A DNA stretch of 64,000 nucleotides from an uncultured Clostridia bacterium (GCA_934169725.1 CAKPOF010000001.1:310001-374000), one strand, 5' to 3'; numbered from the stretch's first letter, positions 17,901 through 26,619 are shown. Numbers and translations are program-made. Notes: generated from the sequence alone by a model not told the origin.

Positions 17901-18572
17901 GAAACAAAAGTAATTATAAATAATATTGATAAAAAAGCACCTATAATTTTAAATGTTGAAAATGGTAAAACATACGAAAATTCAGTAACACCAAATATTC
18001 AAGATGATAATTTAGAAAGTATTACATTAATTAAAGATGGAACAGTGGCTAATGGATATACAAATGGAAAAGCAATAACAGAGAAAGGATCATATAAATT
18101 AACAGCAATAGATAAAGCTGGAAATGAAACCAGTGTTGAATTTATTATTAATAAAACAGTAGTAAATGATAATATAAGTTCATCTAAATATAACGTGGGT
18201 TCAGATAATTATATAACTAGAATATCACCAAATACTAATTTATCAGTTTTTGAATCAAATATTTCAACTGAAATTGAATATAAGATAACAGATAAGTCAG
18301 GAAAAGATATAGCAGAAACAAATCTTATTTGTACAGGATATAAATTAGTAACATCTACTGGAAAAACATATACATTAATAGTTATAGGTGATATAAATGG
18401 AGACGGAAAAATAACAGTAAGTGATCTTTCACTATTACAAAAACAGTATTTACAATTAATTAAATTAAATGGTGAATATGAAAAAGGAGCAGACATTAAC
18501 AATGATAAGAAAGTAAATTTGAGTGATCTTTCATTATTAACAAAAGTAATGTTAGGAATTCAAAATGTTTAA
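14904..18572 (+). CDS. Secreted leucine-rich-repeat protein with C-terminal dockerin
   Basis: The protein has 1222 residues. A signal peptide (1 to about 32) ends before STVDTT. A first block of internalin-like 22-residue leucine-rich repeats runs about 70-395 (units such as LTNLNLSSNKISDISSL). A repeat-adjacent beta domain follows, then a second block about 535-775 and a second adjacent domain. Ig-like or bacterial surface domains occupy about 860-1085. The last 61 residues hold two calcium-binding dockerin type I repeats, GDINGDGKITVSDLSLLQKQ and ADINNDKKVNLSDLSLLTK. The dockerin should bind a cohesin, and one is encoded 22 bases downstream. No enzyme domain is seen, so it is a binding or adhesion protein rather than a cellulosomal hydrolase. 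That role is inferred. Confidence 0.88.
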   Translation: MKKTIKISVKKIICILLAVMLIYHGGMKIWASTVDTTSVNILDSNLYNALKTRLSKYTIERDDSTKTLEIRTDAIAEINELDLSNCQITNLSGIEKFNSLINLNLSKNTISEISSLSELVNLKNLNLGNNTISNIKTIGSLTNLTNLNLSSNKISDISSLSNLSKLQELDLSNNTISTATVINNLNALTVLNISQNSSLANLSDVLNSNLTSLNVSNTAITNIEGITSCNKLTELKISNNNITNLSPLFKTESVDGKNVAILRNLEKLDISATTRNGLTFSSIKTITELQELYAQRNSISNISGIAELKKLQYVNLDDNNISNIDSFRTTKTQNGQTVTKDLITATQISMANNQIDDISVLSYLSNIEYLNMSGNHIQIVTPIENFKFSKGLNLRNQTIDMPIYKKKNDENHYVVLLNIMQNAKNSGSVVYNENANFTTEGVTLNSQDIYNVAPYYNVIISPDKTDKDTLSVTLHGGPADGTKINFKISTSTSAVETLMFEDPNLDSAIYSYLSSRLTTNSYIARAPYIINITQKEIANIKELDISSMQIQKLKGLSNFINLQNLNLSNNKVSDDSEIKYLTNLTTLNFANNQLNNKYSSIENLYTLTNLDLTGNNIQDLNSINNFITNLQSNKKTAKLVNLTLSNNNISDVDVLSKLTTLQKLNISNNKIQDITPIKTDVSIDTLNISGNSIENIDILNQLQSVRTLNMANNLIQDITPITNLSLTSLDISGNRITNIEPIKTQTGLIDLYINNNKIDDVSAIEQLLLRGTFEAKQQKITKILDQDATGTITMDLPAIFKSAKNTGSKVYTSNDFSTENCTITSDGKLQINTNEIGDNKVAKISIIGGQADGTTFSVAEALKGTITYNPKNKTKDNVTATISFNREGATILNNDGKNSYVFTSNGEFTFIYKDENGFDGEEKATVDWIDNEGPQVNVKYSTEEITNQDVIVTITTNEKIANNIEGWNFTDDNHLEITKTFNENAEETVKLQDELGNVTETKVIINNIDKKAPIILNVENGKTYENSVTPNIQDDNLESITLIKDGTVANGYTNGKAITEKGSYKLTAIDKAGNETSVEFIINKTVVNDNISSSKYNVGSDNYITRISPNTNLSVFESNISTEIEYKITDKSGKDIAETNLICTGYKLVTSTGKTYTLIVIGDINGDGKITVSDLSLLQKQYLQLIKLNGEYEKGADINNDKKVNLSDLSLLTKVMLGIQNV

Positions 18573-18594
18573 GATAATTTAAAGGAGGAAAAAA

Positions 18595-19398
18595 ATGAAT
18601 AGTAAAATAAAAAAAATGGTGGTCTTTATAGTAGCAATCTTAGCAATATCAATAATACCTACAATGTCAAAAGCAGCATATTCTGCAAAAATGGATATAG
18701 TACCTGATAAAACAAGTGTAAAACCAGGAGATACAATAAATGTTGTTATAAATTTAAAAGATGTAAAAGAAGCAGGAACAGGTGTAGGAGCAATAGCTGG
18801 AATATTAAATTATGATTCTAAATTCTTCTCAAGTGTAAAAATGGATGGAGTTGAAGCAGCAAATTCCAATTGGTATGTTCCAAGTACACAAAAATTTTCA
18901 ATTACAGCTTCAAACCCATTAACAAAAGATGGAGAATTTAAAACACTTCAATTTACAGTAAGCGATACAGCAGTTGGTTCTTCAAAAGTGGAATTTAAAG
19001 ACCTTATATCAAGTGGTGGGGGAACACAAGATGATCCAACATTGGAAATTGAATCAAAAAGTGATGATGTTACATTAACATTTACAGTAAGTAGTGATGA
19101 TAATAACGACAATAATAATGGTGATAATAATAACAATAATGGTGACTCAGATAATGGAAAAGATGAAAATACAACACCTGACGAAGATAAAACAAATCCA
19201 TCAACAACTGGTAACACTCCAAAAAATGATGGTGGTTCAAGCAAAAAACAAATATCTGGAACAGGATCAACAGGAGTAACATCAAAAACACAATTACCTA
19301 AAGCTGGATTAAAAAAAGGAATAGTAATAGCAGGAGGAATATTAGTGGTAGTTATAGTAGGATCATATGTATTATATAAAAGATATCCAAAAGTATAG
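18595..19398 (+). CDS. Membrane-anchored single-cohesin surface protein
   Basis: The protein has 267 residues. It has a signal peptide (1 to about 28, ending KAA) and one cohesin-like domain (about 30-165). That domain has the PDKTSVKPGDTINVVINLK opening, GAIAGILNYDSKFF and GEFKTLQFTVSDTAVGSSKVEF. A low-complexity Asp/Asn linker follows (about 168-190), then a Thr/Pro/Gly section. The C-terminus has an LPKAG motif near 235-240, a membrane helix IVIAGGILVVVIVGSYVLY and the basic tail KRYPKV. LPKAG resembles a sortase signal but is not canonical, so a plain membrane anchor is also possible. It forms an operon with the dockerin-bearing LRR protein and is the obvious anchor for it. Confidence 0.82.
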   Translation: MNSKIKKMVVFIVAILAISIIPTMSKAAYSAKMDIVPDKTSVKPGDTINVVINLKDVKEAGTGVGAIAGILNYDSKFFSSVKMDGVEAANSNWYVPSTQKFSITASNPLTKDGEFKTLQFTVSDTAVGSSKVEFKDLISSGGGTQDDPTLEIESKSDDVTLTFTVSSDDNNDNNNGDNNNNNGDSDNGKDENTTPDEDKTNPSTTGNTPKNDGGSSKKQISGTGSTGVTSKTQLPKAGLKKGIVIAGGILVVVIVGSYVLYKRYPKV

Positions 19399-19418
19399 AA
19401 AAAAATAGTAAGTATATT

Positions 19419-19462
19419 AAAATTCAAACTATTAAATTATATTTTAATAGTTTGAATTTTTT
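19419..19462. terminator. Terminator after the cohesin gene
   Basis: AAAATTCAAACTATTAAA and its inverse form a perfect 18-bp stem with a short loop and a T tail. Confidence 0.85.
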
Positions 19463-19553
19463 GTACCTAATAAATAAGTTAATTACTTGAAAAAAAACTA
19501 GAATTTTGATATATTTTGATAAACAATAATGAATATTATGAGGTGAAAATATA

Positions 19554-20150
19554 ATGAAAAAAATAGTTGTAGCCACAAACAATCATAGTAAATTAGAAGA
19601 AATTAAAGAAATATTAAATGAATATAAATTATTATCTTTAAAAGATGTAGAATGTAATATAAATGTTTTAGAAGATAAAGAAACATTTAAAGAAAATTCA
19701 CATAAAAAAGCAAAAGAAATTTCAGATACAATAAAAATGCCATGTATTTCTGATGATAGTGGACTATGTATAAATGAATATAATGGATGGCCAGGAGTAT
19801 ATACAGCACGTTTTTTAGGAGAAGATGCTAGTGCTAGACAGAGGAATGAATATATTTTAAATAAAATGAAAGATTTAAAGGGAGAAAAAAGAAATGCGGT
19901 TGTAAAATGCCATATTTCTTATTATGAAAATGGTCAATTTATAGATGGAATTGGAGAAGTAAAGGGAAGAATATCAGAAGAAATACGAGGAGAAAATGGA
20001 TTTGGTTTTGATGAAATTTTTGAGATTAAAGATGGAAGAACATTAGCAGAATTATCTAAAGAAGAGAAAAATAATATTAGTGCAAGAAAATTAGCTTTAA
20101 TGAATTTATTAGAAAAAATGAAAAAGGAGAAGAAAAATGTCAGAGGTTAA
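19554..20150 (+). CDS. rdgB: Non-canonical purine NTP pyrophosphatase (RdgB/HAM1)
   Basis: This 198-residue enzyme hydrolyses dITP, ITP and XTP to the monophosphates and so keeps deaminated purines out of nucleic acids. The N-terminus VVATNNHSKLEEIKEIL, the central CISDDSGLCINEYNGWPG (near 64-81) and GFGFDEIFEIKDGRTLAELS (near 147-166) are family signatures. It overlaps the start of addA by 14 bases, so the two are translationally coupled. A weak promoter (TTGAAA, 18, TATATT) lies upstream near 19488. Confidence 0.94.
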   Translation: MKKIVVATNNHSKLEEIKEILNEYKLLSLKDVECNINVLEDKETFKENSHKKAKEISDTIKMPCISDDSGLCINEYNGWPGVYTARFLGEDASARQRNEYILNKMKDLKGEKRNAVVKCHISYYENGQFIDGIGEVKGRISEEIRGENGFGFDEIFEIKDGRTLAELSKEEKNNISARKLALMNLLEKMKKEKKNVRG

Positions 20151-23100
20151 ATGGACTAAAGAACAATTACAGGCAATACAAGAAAAAGGCTCAAATATTT
20201 TAGTAGCAGCTGCTGCTGGAAGTGGAAAAACGGCAGTTTTAGTAGAAAGAATTATTAATAAAATTATTAATGATAAAATTGATATTGATAGTTTATTGGT
20301 TGTTACTTTTACAAATGCAGCAGCAGCGGAGATGAGAGAAAGAGTACTTGAGGCAATTTACAAAAAATTGGATGAAAATCCAGAAGATGAAAATTTACAA
20401 AGACAGATTACATTATTAAATAAAGCAAGTATATGTACTATAGATTCATTTTGCTTAGATGTAGTTAGAAACAATTTTTATCAATTAGAAAATATATCTC
20501 CTAATTTTAGAATAGCAGATACAACAGAAATTGAATTACTAAAACAGGAAGTGCTAGAAGATATTTTTGAAAAAAAATATGAAAATGGAGATGAAGATTT
20601 TTCAGATTTAATAAATACATATACAAGTTATAGAGATGATACACCACTTAAAGATTTAATTTTAAAAATATATACATATATTCAAAGTAATCCATTTCCT
20701 AAAGAATGGTTAAATGAGAAAATAGAATTATTTAATCAACAAAATTTGAAACAAGACTTTGCAGATACAGTATGGGGAAAGGTTTTGTTAAAAGAGGTAG
20801 AAGAAGAATTAGTAGATGATATAAATACATTAAAAGAAGAAGGAAAAAAATTAAAAAAGGAATCAGAACTGGAAAAATATTTTGAGGTTATTTGTGACGA
20901 TATTGATAAAATGGAAAGATTAAAATTAAATTTGGATTCATGGGATAAGGTATATGAAATATATAATGATTTTACATTTGCAACATGGCCAAGAAAAAAG
21001 ATAAATTCAGAAATAAAAGAAAATGTCAAGATAGTAAGAGATGATGTAAAAAAGAAGTTTTCAAAGAAATTAAATAAGATATTAATATATGATTCAGAAG
21101 AAGCTAATAGAGATATTTTTGAAATGTATAGTATTTTGAAAAAGCTTGAAAGTATTATATTAGAATTTTCAAAAGAATTTAATAAAAGAAAAAGAAACAA
21201 AAATGTAGTAGATTTTAATGATATTGAACATTTAGCTTTAAATATTTTGGTAAAAAGAGAAGATGGAAAGACAATACCAACAGAAATAGCTGAAAAATAT
21301 AAAGAGAAATTTTTAGAAATAGCTATAGATGAATATCAAGATAGTAATATGGTACAAGAATATATACTTACATCTATTTCTAATAATCATAATATATTTA
21401 TGGTAGGAGATGTAAAACAAAGTATATATAAATTTAGACAAGCAATGCCAGAACTATTTTTATCTAAATACAAAAAATATGTAACAAAAGACCAAAAAAA
21501 AGAAGAAGATGATTTAAAAATACAATTATTTAAAAACTTTAGAAGTAGAGAAAATGTATTAGATTTTACCAACCTTATATTTCAAGATATTATGAGCGAA
21601 AATTTGGGAGAAATAGAATACATAGAAGATGAATATCTAAATTTAGGTGCAGATTACAAAGAAATAGAACAAGACTTAAAAACAGAAATAGATATTATAG
21701 ATTTAAAAGAAGATGAGGAAGAACTTGAAGTTGAGGAAAATTCAGAAGATTTAGAAGAACAAGAAAGACTAGAAGATATTCAAGTTGAAGCGAGATTTGT
21801 AGCAAATAAAATAAAATATTTGATAGACAATAAGATACAAGTTTATGACAGAAAGTTAAATGGTTTTAGAGATATAAAATATAAAGACATTGTAGTAGTT
21901 TTAAGATCAACAAAAATAAATGCACCGATATTTGAAGAAGAAATATCGAATTTAGATATGCCAGTTTTTTCAGAAAGTTCGCAAGAATATCTAGATTCTG
22001 TTGAAATTCAAACTATAATGAGTTTGCTAAAAATAATTGATAATCCAATGCAAGACATACCTCTGGTAACAGTTTTAAGATCACATATAGGTAAATTTAC
22101 AGATAATGAATTAATAGAAATACGTTTAGCAGATAAATATAGTGATTTTTATAATGCAATGAAAAAAGCAACAGTAAGTGTAAGTGAAAAATTATCTAAA
22201 AAAATACAAAGTTTTTTAGATAAAATATCAGAATGGAGAAAAGAACAAGAATATTTTGCATTAGATGAGTTAATATGGAAATTATATACAGATACAGGAT
22301 TTTATACATATGTTGGATTAATGCCAAATGGTGATTTAAGACAAGCAAATTTAAAAATGTTATTTGAAAGAGCAAAACAATATGAAACAGCAAGTTTTAA
22401 AGGTTTGTATAATTTTATCCATTTTATAGAAAAATTGCATGTAGGAAGTGGGGATTTAGGAGCAGCAAAATTAATAGGAGAAAATGATGATGTTATAAGA
22501 ATAATGAGTATTCATAAAAGTAAGGGATTAGAATTTCCAGTAGTTTTTTTATCAGCAACAGGAAAACAATTTAATTTAATGGAATTAAATCAAAATATAT
22601 TATTACATCAAGATTTAGGAATAGGAGTAAAATATATAGACTATAAAAGACAAGTACAATATGATACCCTAACCAAAGAAGCTATAAGAAATAAAATTTT
22701 AACTGAAACATTATCAGAAGAAATGAGAATTTTATATGTAGCATTAACAAGAGCTAAAGAAAAATTATACATAACAGGACTAAAGAAAGACTATAAAAAA
22801 GAATTAGAGAAAATGGAATTACAAGTTAATAAATATGATAAAGTAAACGAAAAAATAAATTACATTTTAGTAAAAAAATATAAAAAATATTTAGATTGGA
22901 TATTACTAGTATATTTATACGAACAAGAAAATAAAAAAGATTTATTTACTTTAAATGTATTTAATAAAAAAGAATTATTGAGATCCTTTTCAAAAGTAAA
23001 AGAAGATGAAGTAAATATAAAGCAAATATTAGAAAATAAAAAGATATGTAAAGATATAGAAAAAAATATTAGTGAAGCATTGGAATATAAATATGAATAT

Positions 23101-23760
23101 CAATTAGCTACAACTATACCAACAATGACATCAGTTACTAAAATTAAACAAATGAGAAATGAGTTAAATAATAAATTAGAGAATAAGAATAGTGAAATTA
23201 CATTTGCTAAACCTAAATTTTTAAAAAATGATGATAAACAACAAATTACAAATGCAGAAAAAGGAACTTTGGTGCATTTGTGTTTGCAAAGATTAAATGA
23301 GAAAAAAGACTACACATTAGATTCTATAAAAGAATTAATAGAAGAATTAGTTAATAAAGAGATTATAACACCATTAGAATCAGAAAATATAAATCCATAT
23401 AAAATATGGAATTTTACAAAATCAAAAATATGGAATGAAATAAAAAGAGCAAAAAAAGTATATAAAGAAAGACCTTTTTTTATAAATATACCAGCAAAAG
23501 AAATATATAATAAAAATTTGGAAGAAGAACTTCTTGTACAAGGAATTATAGATTTGTATTATATAAATGAAAATGATGAAATTGTTTTAGTTGATTATAA
23601 AACCGACTATGTTGAAAGAGGAAATGAAAAAGAACTAATAAATAAATATGGTGAGCAATTACGATTATATAAAAAAGCATTAGAAGAAACTCAAAAGAAA
23701 AAAGTTAGTAAGGTATATATATATTCTGTATATCTTGAAAAAGAAATTGAAACGAGTTGA
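20137..23760 (+). CDS. addA: ATP-dependent helicase/nuclease subunit A (AddA)
   Basis: This 1207-residue UvrD-like helicase is fused to a RecB-type nuclease. It forms the AddAB complex for double-strand break resection in recombination repair. Walker A is AAAAGSGKTAVLVERI (near 23-38), the Walker B region is IAIDEYQDSN (near 395), and the helicase motifs IMSIHKSKGLEFPVVFLSAT and EEMRILYVALTRAKEKLY are clear. The nuclease motif VLVDYKTDYVERG near 1150-1162 keeps the catalytic Asp and Lys, followed by YGEQLRLYKKAL. addB is usually next to addA but is not in this window. The gene looks complete. Confidence 0.94.
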   Translation: MSEVKWTKEQLQAIQEKGSNILVAAAAGSGKTAVLVERIINKIINDKIDIDSLLVVTFTNAAAAEMRERVLEAIYKKLDENPEDENLQRQITLLNKASICTIDSFCLDVVRNNFYQLENISPNFRIADTTEIELLKQEVLEDIFEKKYENGDEDFSDLINTYTSYRDDTPLKDLILKIYTYIQSNPFPKEWLNEKIELFNQQNLKQDFADTVWGKVLLKEVEEELVDDINTLKEEGKKLKKESELEKYFEVICDDIDKMERLKLNLDSWDKVYEIYNDFTFATWPRKKINSEIKENVKIVRDDVKKKFSKKLNKILIYDSEEANRDIFEMYSILKKLESIILEFSKEFNKRKRNKNVVDFNDIEHLALNILVKREDGKTIPTEIAEKYKEKFLEIAIDEYQDSNMVQEYILTSISNNHNIFMVGDVKQSIYKFRQAMPELFLSKYKKYVTKDQKKEEDDLKIQLFKNFRSRENVLDFTNLIFQDIMSENLGEIEYIEDEYLNLGADYKEIEQDLKTEIDIIDLKEDEEELEVEENSEDLEEQERLEDIQVEARFVANKIKYLIDNKIQVYDRKLNGFRDIKYKDIVVVLRSTKINAPIFEEEISNLDMPVFSESSQEYLDSVEIQTIMSLLKIIDNPMQDIPLVTVLRSHIGKFTDNELIEIRLADKYSDFYNAMKKATVSVSEKLSKKIQSFLDKISEWRKEQEYFALDELIWKLYTDTGFYTYVGLMPNGDLRQANLKMLFERAKQYETASFKGLYNFIHFIEKLHVGSGDLGAAKLIGENDDVIRIMSIHKSKGLEFPVVFLSATGKQFNLMELNQNILLHQDLGIGVKYIDYKRQVQYDTLTKEAIRNKILTETLSEEMRILYVALTRAKEKLYITGLKKDYKKELEKMELQVNKYDKVNEKINYILVKKYKKYLDWILLVYLYEQENKKDLFTLNVFNKKELLRSFSKVKEDEVNIKQILENKKICKDIEKNISEALEYKYEYQLATTIPTMTSVTKIKQMRNELNNKLENKNSEITFAKPKFLKNDDKQQITNAEKGTLVHLCLQRLNEKKDYTLDSIKELIEELVNKEIITPLESENINPYKIWNFTKSKIWNEIKRAKKVYKERPFFINIPAKEIYNKNLEEELLVQGIIDLYYINENDEIVLVDYKTDYVERGNEKELINKYGEQLRLYKKALEETQKKKVSKVYIYSVYLEKEIETS

Positions 23761-23785
23761 AAATTATGTTTACTTCTGCTATAAT
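23757..23785 (+). promoter_or_regulatory. Promoter overlapping the addA stop codon
   Basis: TTGAAA (23757-23762, containing the TGA stop of addA), a 17-base spacer and TATAAT (23780-23785) precede the small membrane protein gene at 23834. Confidence 0.7.
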
Positions 23786-23833
23786 ATTTGTGTGTTATGA
23801 AAACACAATTTGTGAAAATGAAAGGAAATAAAA

Positions 23834-24304
23834 ATGAGTAGATTAAAAACACTATTTAAATATGTATTATGGATAGTAATGTTTGCAATACTTTCTGAAT
23901 TTTTAATAAATGTAGGATTAAATTCAACATATAAACAATTAGAAAGAAAAGATAATATAGAACAGGTACAGATATATCAATCTGAGGCTACTATAGTCAA
24001 CGGACGCATACGTGGATTGATAACAAATTCCTCATCAAATAATTTAAGTGGAAAATACTTAGAATTTGATTTTTACTCAAAAAACGATGTACTATTAGGA
24101 AAAAAATACATACAAGTTAATGATTTACAAGATAAACAAACACAGAGCATTGAATTGTTATTTAAATTGAAAAATGTTGGATATTATAATATATCAGTTG
24201 TTGATCAAAAACCAGATGATGAAGAAATAGAATTATTGCCAAAAGATCTAACTAAACCAGAGGTAATATTAGGAACAGCATTGGTATTGCTTATATTTTG
24301 GTAA
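23834..24304 (+). CDS. Hypothetical membrane protein
   Basis: The protein has 156 residues. The N-terminal hydrophobic helix is LFKYVLWIVMFAILSEFLI (about 6-24). An extracellular beta-sandwich-like section follows (about 40-125), with YLEFDFYSKNDVLLGKKYI and IELLFKLKNVGYYNISVV. This resembles the small FxLYD-type modules of secreted proteins. A second hydrophobic segment, VILGTALVLLIFW, ends exactly at the stop with no charged tail. I recognise no named family. The ribosome site GAAAGGAAAT and its own promoter support it as real. Confidence 0.65.
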   Translation: MSRLKTLFKYVLWIVMFAILSEFLINVGLNSTYKQLERKDNIEQVQIYQSEATIVNGRIRGLITNSSSNNLSGKYLEFDFYSKNDVLLGKKYIQVNDLQDKQTQSIELLFKLKNVGYYNISVVDQKPDDEEIELLPKDLTKPEVILGTALVLLIFW

Positions 24305-24549
24305 AAAGATGTACACTAACTTCTGTCAGCTAAAAATATGTTTAAAAATTAAAAAAATTCAATATATCTCATTTTGTGAATACCGCGTAAGCGACCAAAC
24401 GAACGGTAGTGAGTGCGATTGGAGCAATCTACATTTATATAATTTTTATAAGTAGATTGCGACACACAAGGTATGAATAAAAATGAGATATATTGAATTT
24501 TTAAGTATAAAATTTTATTATAGCTGACAGAGTTAGTGTACACCTTTTT
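24303..24549. terminator. Bidirectional terminator split by repeat copy C
   Basis: The arms are AAAAAGATGTACACTAAC... (24303-24331) and its near-exact inverse ...GTTAGTGTACACCTTTTT (24521-24549). They pair over about 29 bases with one mismatch and one bulge. They would form a classic bidirectional terminator between the convergent genes at 23834 and rqcH, but 189 bases holding repeat copy C now fill the loop. Confidence 0.75.
24353..24502 (-). repeat. Dispersed palindromic repeat, copy C (minus orientation)
   Basis: The outer arms 24353-24375 and 24480-24502 are exact inverses (AATTCAATATATCTCATTTT and its complement). The core read on the minus strand is ATACCTTGTGTGTCGCAATC, then CTAC...GTAG, then ATTGCTCCAATCGCACTCAC and CGTTTGGTCGCTTACGCGGT. 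It lies inside the loop of the terminator at 24303-24549. Confidence 0.85.
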
Positions 24550-24564
24550 ATATTAATGTTTGTT

Positions 24565-26325
24565 TTATTTGTTTTTTAAAGGATTAACATTAATAGTTTT
24601 ATTGTGTTTGTAAATAACAAAACCAGGTTTTGAACCATTAGGTTTTTTTATGTATTTTACTTCACAAAAATCAACCAGAACATTTGAAGAATTTTTAGCT
24701 TTACTATGATATGCGGCAATTTGTGCACACTTTGAAATAATGGAGTCATCAGGTGAAGATAAATTATTTAGTTGTAAAATACAATGACTTCCATGTATAT
24801 CTTTTGTGTGAAACCAAATATCAGTTTTTTTAGCATATTTTAAAGTAAGATAATCATTTTCAAGATTATTTCTTCCAACCAATAATACATAGTTATCAAT
24901 ATTATACTTTATTGGGTTAAAATTAACTTTTTTATTTTTTGTCAATTTAGATTTTTTTATTTTAGACTTTTTATTGTTTTTAGATAAACTAGTTTTTTCT
25001 TTAAATATAGAATTTTCAGAAATTTCTTCAAATATATTTGCTATATCTTCAATAGATTTTGCTTCTTCTAATTCATATACAACACTTTCGATATATTCTA
25101 AATCCTTTAGTGTGTCCTTCTTTTGTTCACCACATATTTGCAAAGCATTTTTTAATTTATTGTATTTTTTAAAAAATAATTTTGCATTTTGACTAGGATA
25201 AAACCTTTGGTCAAGAGGTATTGTTATTAAATTATTGTTATCATAATAATTTTGTAATTCTATTTGTGATATTTTTCTATTTGGAATTTGGTATAAGTTA
25301 GCTGTTATTAATTCGCCATATAATTTATAATTATCCATTTTATCACATTCATTTAATTTTTCGTTTATATTAAATAAACGTTTATTATATTTTTTCAATG
25401 TAGCAAGTATTAGTTTTGAAATATTATTTCTGTGATTTTTAAAAGTTTCAGAGTTTTCTTTTTCAAAATAATAGTCATCAACAAAAAAGTTTAAATTAAA
25501 ATTTTCTTCTGATTTAGATTTTATCAAAGCATAATCTTGTTTGTTTTTGTCAGTAAATTTAAATGTTGTAAAACTCAAGTTTAAATTATCAGTATTTATA
25601 ATTGTGTCATATATATAATTATAAATTTTTTCAAGATTATTATCATTCAATTTTTCTGTTTTGTTTAAATCAAGATGTAATAAAATAAATTCTATAAAAT
25701 TTTTGCTAATTCCATTAAATGTATTACTTATATTAGAAGGAAGAGTTTTTAAATAAGAATCAGAAAAATCTAAATTTAATTTAAGTTTAAAATCAGAAAA
25801 ATCATGAATTTCTAAAAAATTTAATTTATCTGTAGTTGGGTATTGATATTTTACGTGGGGGATTATATCTCTTGTAAGTGTATTATCAGAAGATATATGT
25901 CTTAAACTATCAATTATAACATTATTTTCATCTAATAGAATAATGTTACAATGTCTGCCCATTAATTCTATAATTAATTTTTTAGATATAATATCATCAA
26001 TATCATCAAATCCTTCAAAATCAATAGTGATAACTCTTTCAAGGTTAGTTGAAAAAATATTTTTTATATGTAAGCCTAATAAATGTTTTCTAAGAAGCAT
26101 ACAAAAATTAGGAGCATTTTGTGGATTAGGTTTTGAATGTGTGGTTAAATGTAATCTGCAATTTTGTGAATCTGTGCAGATATTTAAGGCATAGTTATAA
26201 CCATTTAAATAGAAACCTAATAAAATATCATTTTTATTTGGCTCATATATTTTATCTATTCTAGCTCCTATAACTTGTTGTAGTTCAGAAACAATTGCTT
26301 TTGTAACAATTCCGTCAAAAGCCAT
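24565..26325 (-). CDS. rqcH: Rqc2/NEMF homologue RqcH (NFACT family, ribosome quality control)
   Basis: The protein has 586 residues. The N-terminal NFACT-N domain begins MAFDGIVTKAIVSELQQVIG, central coiled coils follow, and the C-terminal NFACT-R domain has YLTLKYAKKTDIWFHTKDIH near residue 488. In Bacillus, RqcH binds stalled 50S subunits and recruits tRNA-Ala to add alanine tails for degradation. Older annotations call it a fibronectin-binding protein. I chose ATG 26325 because family members start MAFDG; a GTG at 26334 lies in the ribosome site region. It is flanked on both sides by inverted copies of the dispersed repeat. Confidence 0.9.
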   Translation of the reverse strand: MAFDGIVTKAIVSELQQVIGARIDKIYEPNKNDILLGFYLNGYNYALNICTDSQNCRLHLTTHSKPNPQNAPNFCMLLRKHLLGLHIKNIFSTNLERVITIDFEGFDDIDDIISKKLIIELMGRHCNIILLDENNVIIDSLRHISSDNTLTRDIIPHVKYQYPTTDKLNFLEIHDFSDFKLKLNLDFSDSYLKTLPSNISNTFNGISKNFIEFILLHLDLNKTEKLNDNNLEKIYNYIYDTIINTDNLNLSFTTFKFTDKNKQDYALIKSKSEENFNLNFFVDDYYFEKENSETFKNHRNNISKLILATLKKYNKRLFNINEKLNECDKMDNYKLYGELITANLYQIPNRKISQIELQNYYDNNNLITIPLDQRFYPSQNAKLFFKKYNKLKNALQICGEQKKDTLKDLEYIESVVYELEEAKSIEDIANIFEEISENSIFKEKTSLSKNNKKSKIKKSKLTKNKKVNFNPIKYNIDNYVLLVGRNNLENDYLTLKYAKKTDIWFHTKDIHGSHCILQLNNLSSPDDSIISKCAQIAAYHSKAKNSSNVLVDFCEVKYIKKPNGSKPGFVIYKHNKTINVNPLKNK

Positions 26326-26473
26326 TAATATCACTTCTTTCTATTTTTAATATATTAATTTTTATATTAGTAATTATACTCAAACATAATAACATATTTT
26401 AAAGTAAAAATCTATTGCTTAATATATTTTTTAATTATATAATTGGTTAAAAGATTAGAATTTATAGCATATA

Positions 26474-26619
26474 TGACTTTAATATTATATTGTATTTCCA
26501 TACCTTGTGTGTCGCAATCTACTTGTAAAAATCATATAAATGTAGATTGCTCCAATCGCACTCGCTGATGCTCGTTTGATCGCTTACGCGGTATTTCAAA
26601 CAATATAATATTAAAGTCA
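26474..26619 (+). repeat. Dispersed palindromic repeat, copy D
   Basis: The outer arms TGACTTTAATATTATATTGT (26474 onward) and the inverse ending at 26619 match over about 21 bases. Next inward are ATACC / GGTAT. The core is CTTGTGTGTCGCAATCTACT, then GTAGATTGCTCCAATCGCAC and CGTTTGATCGCTTACGCGG. It fills most of the 26326-26681 gap between divergent genes. Its core is closest to copy C. Confidence 0.85.

Noticed and set aside
19094..19180. GATAATAAC-type low-complexity run in the cohesin gene as a phase-variable repeat
   Set aside because: The units are in multiples of three and irregular, so changes would alter linker length but not the frame.
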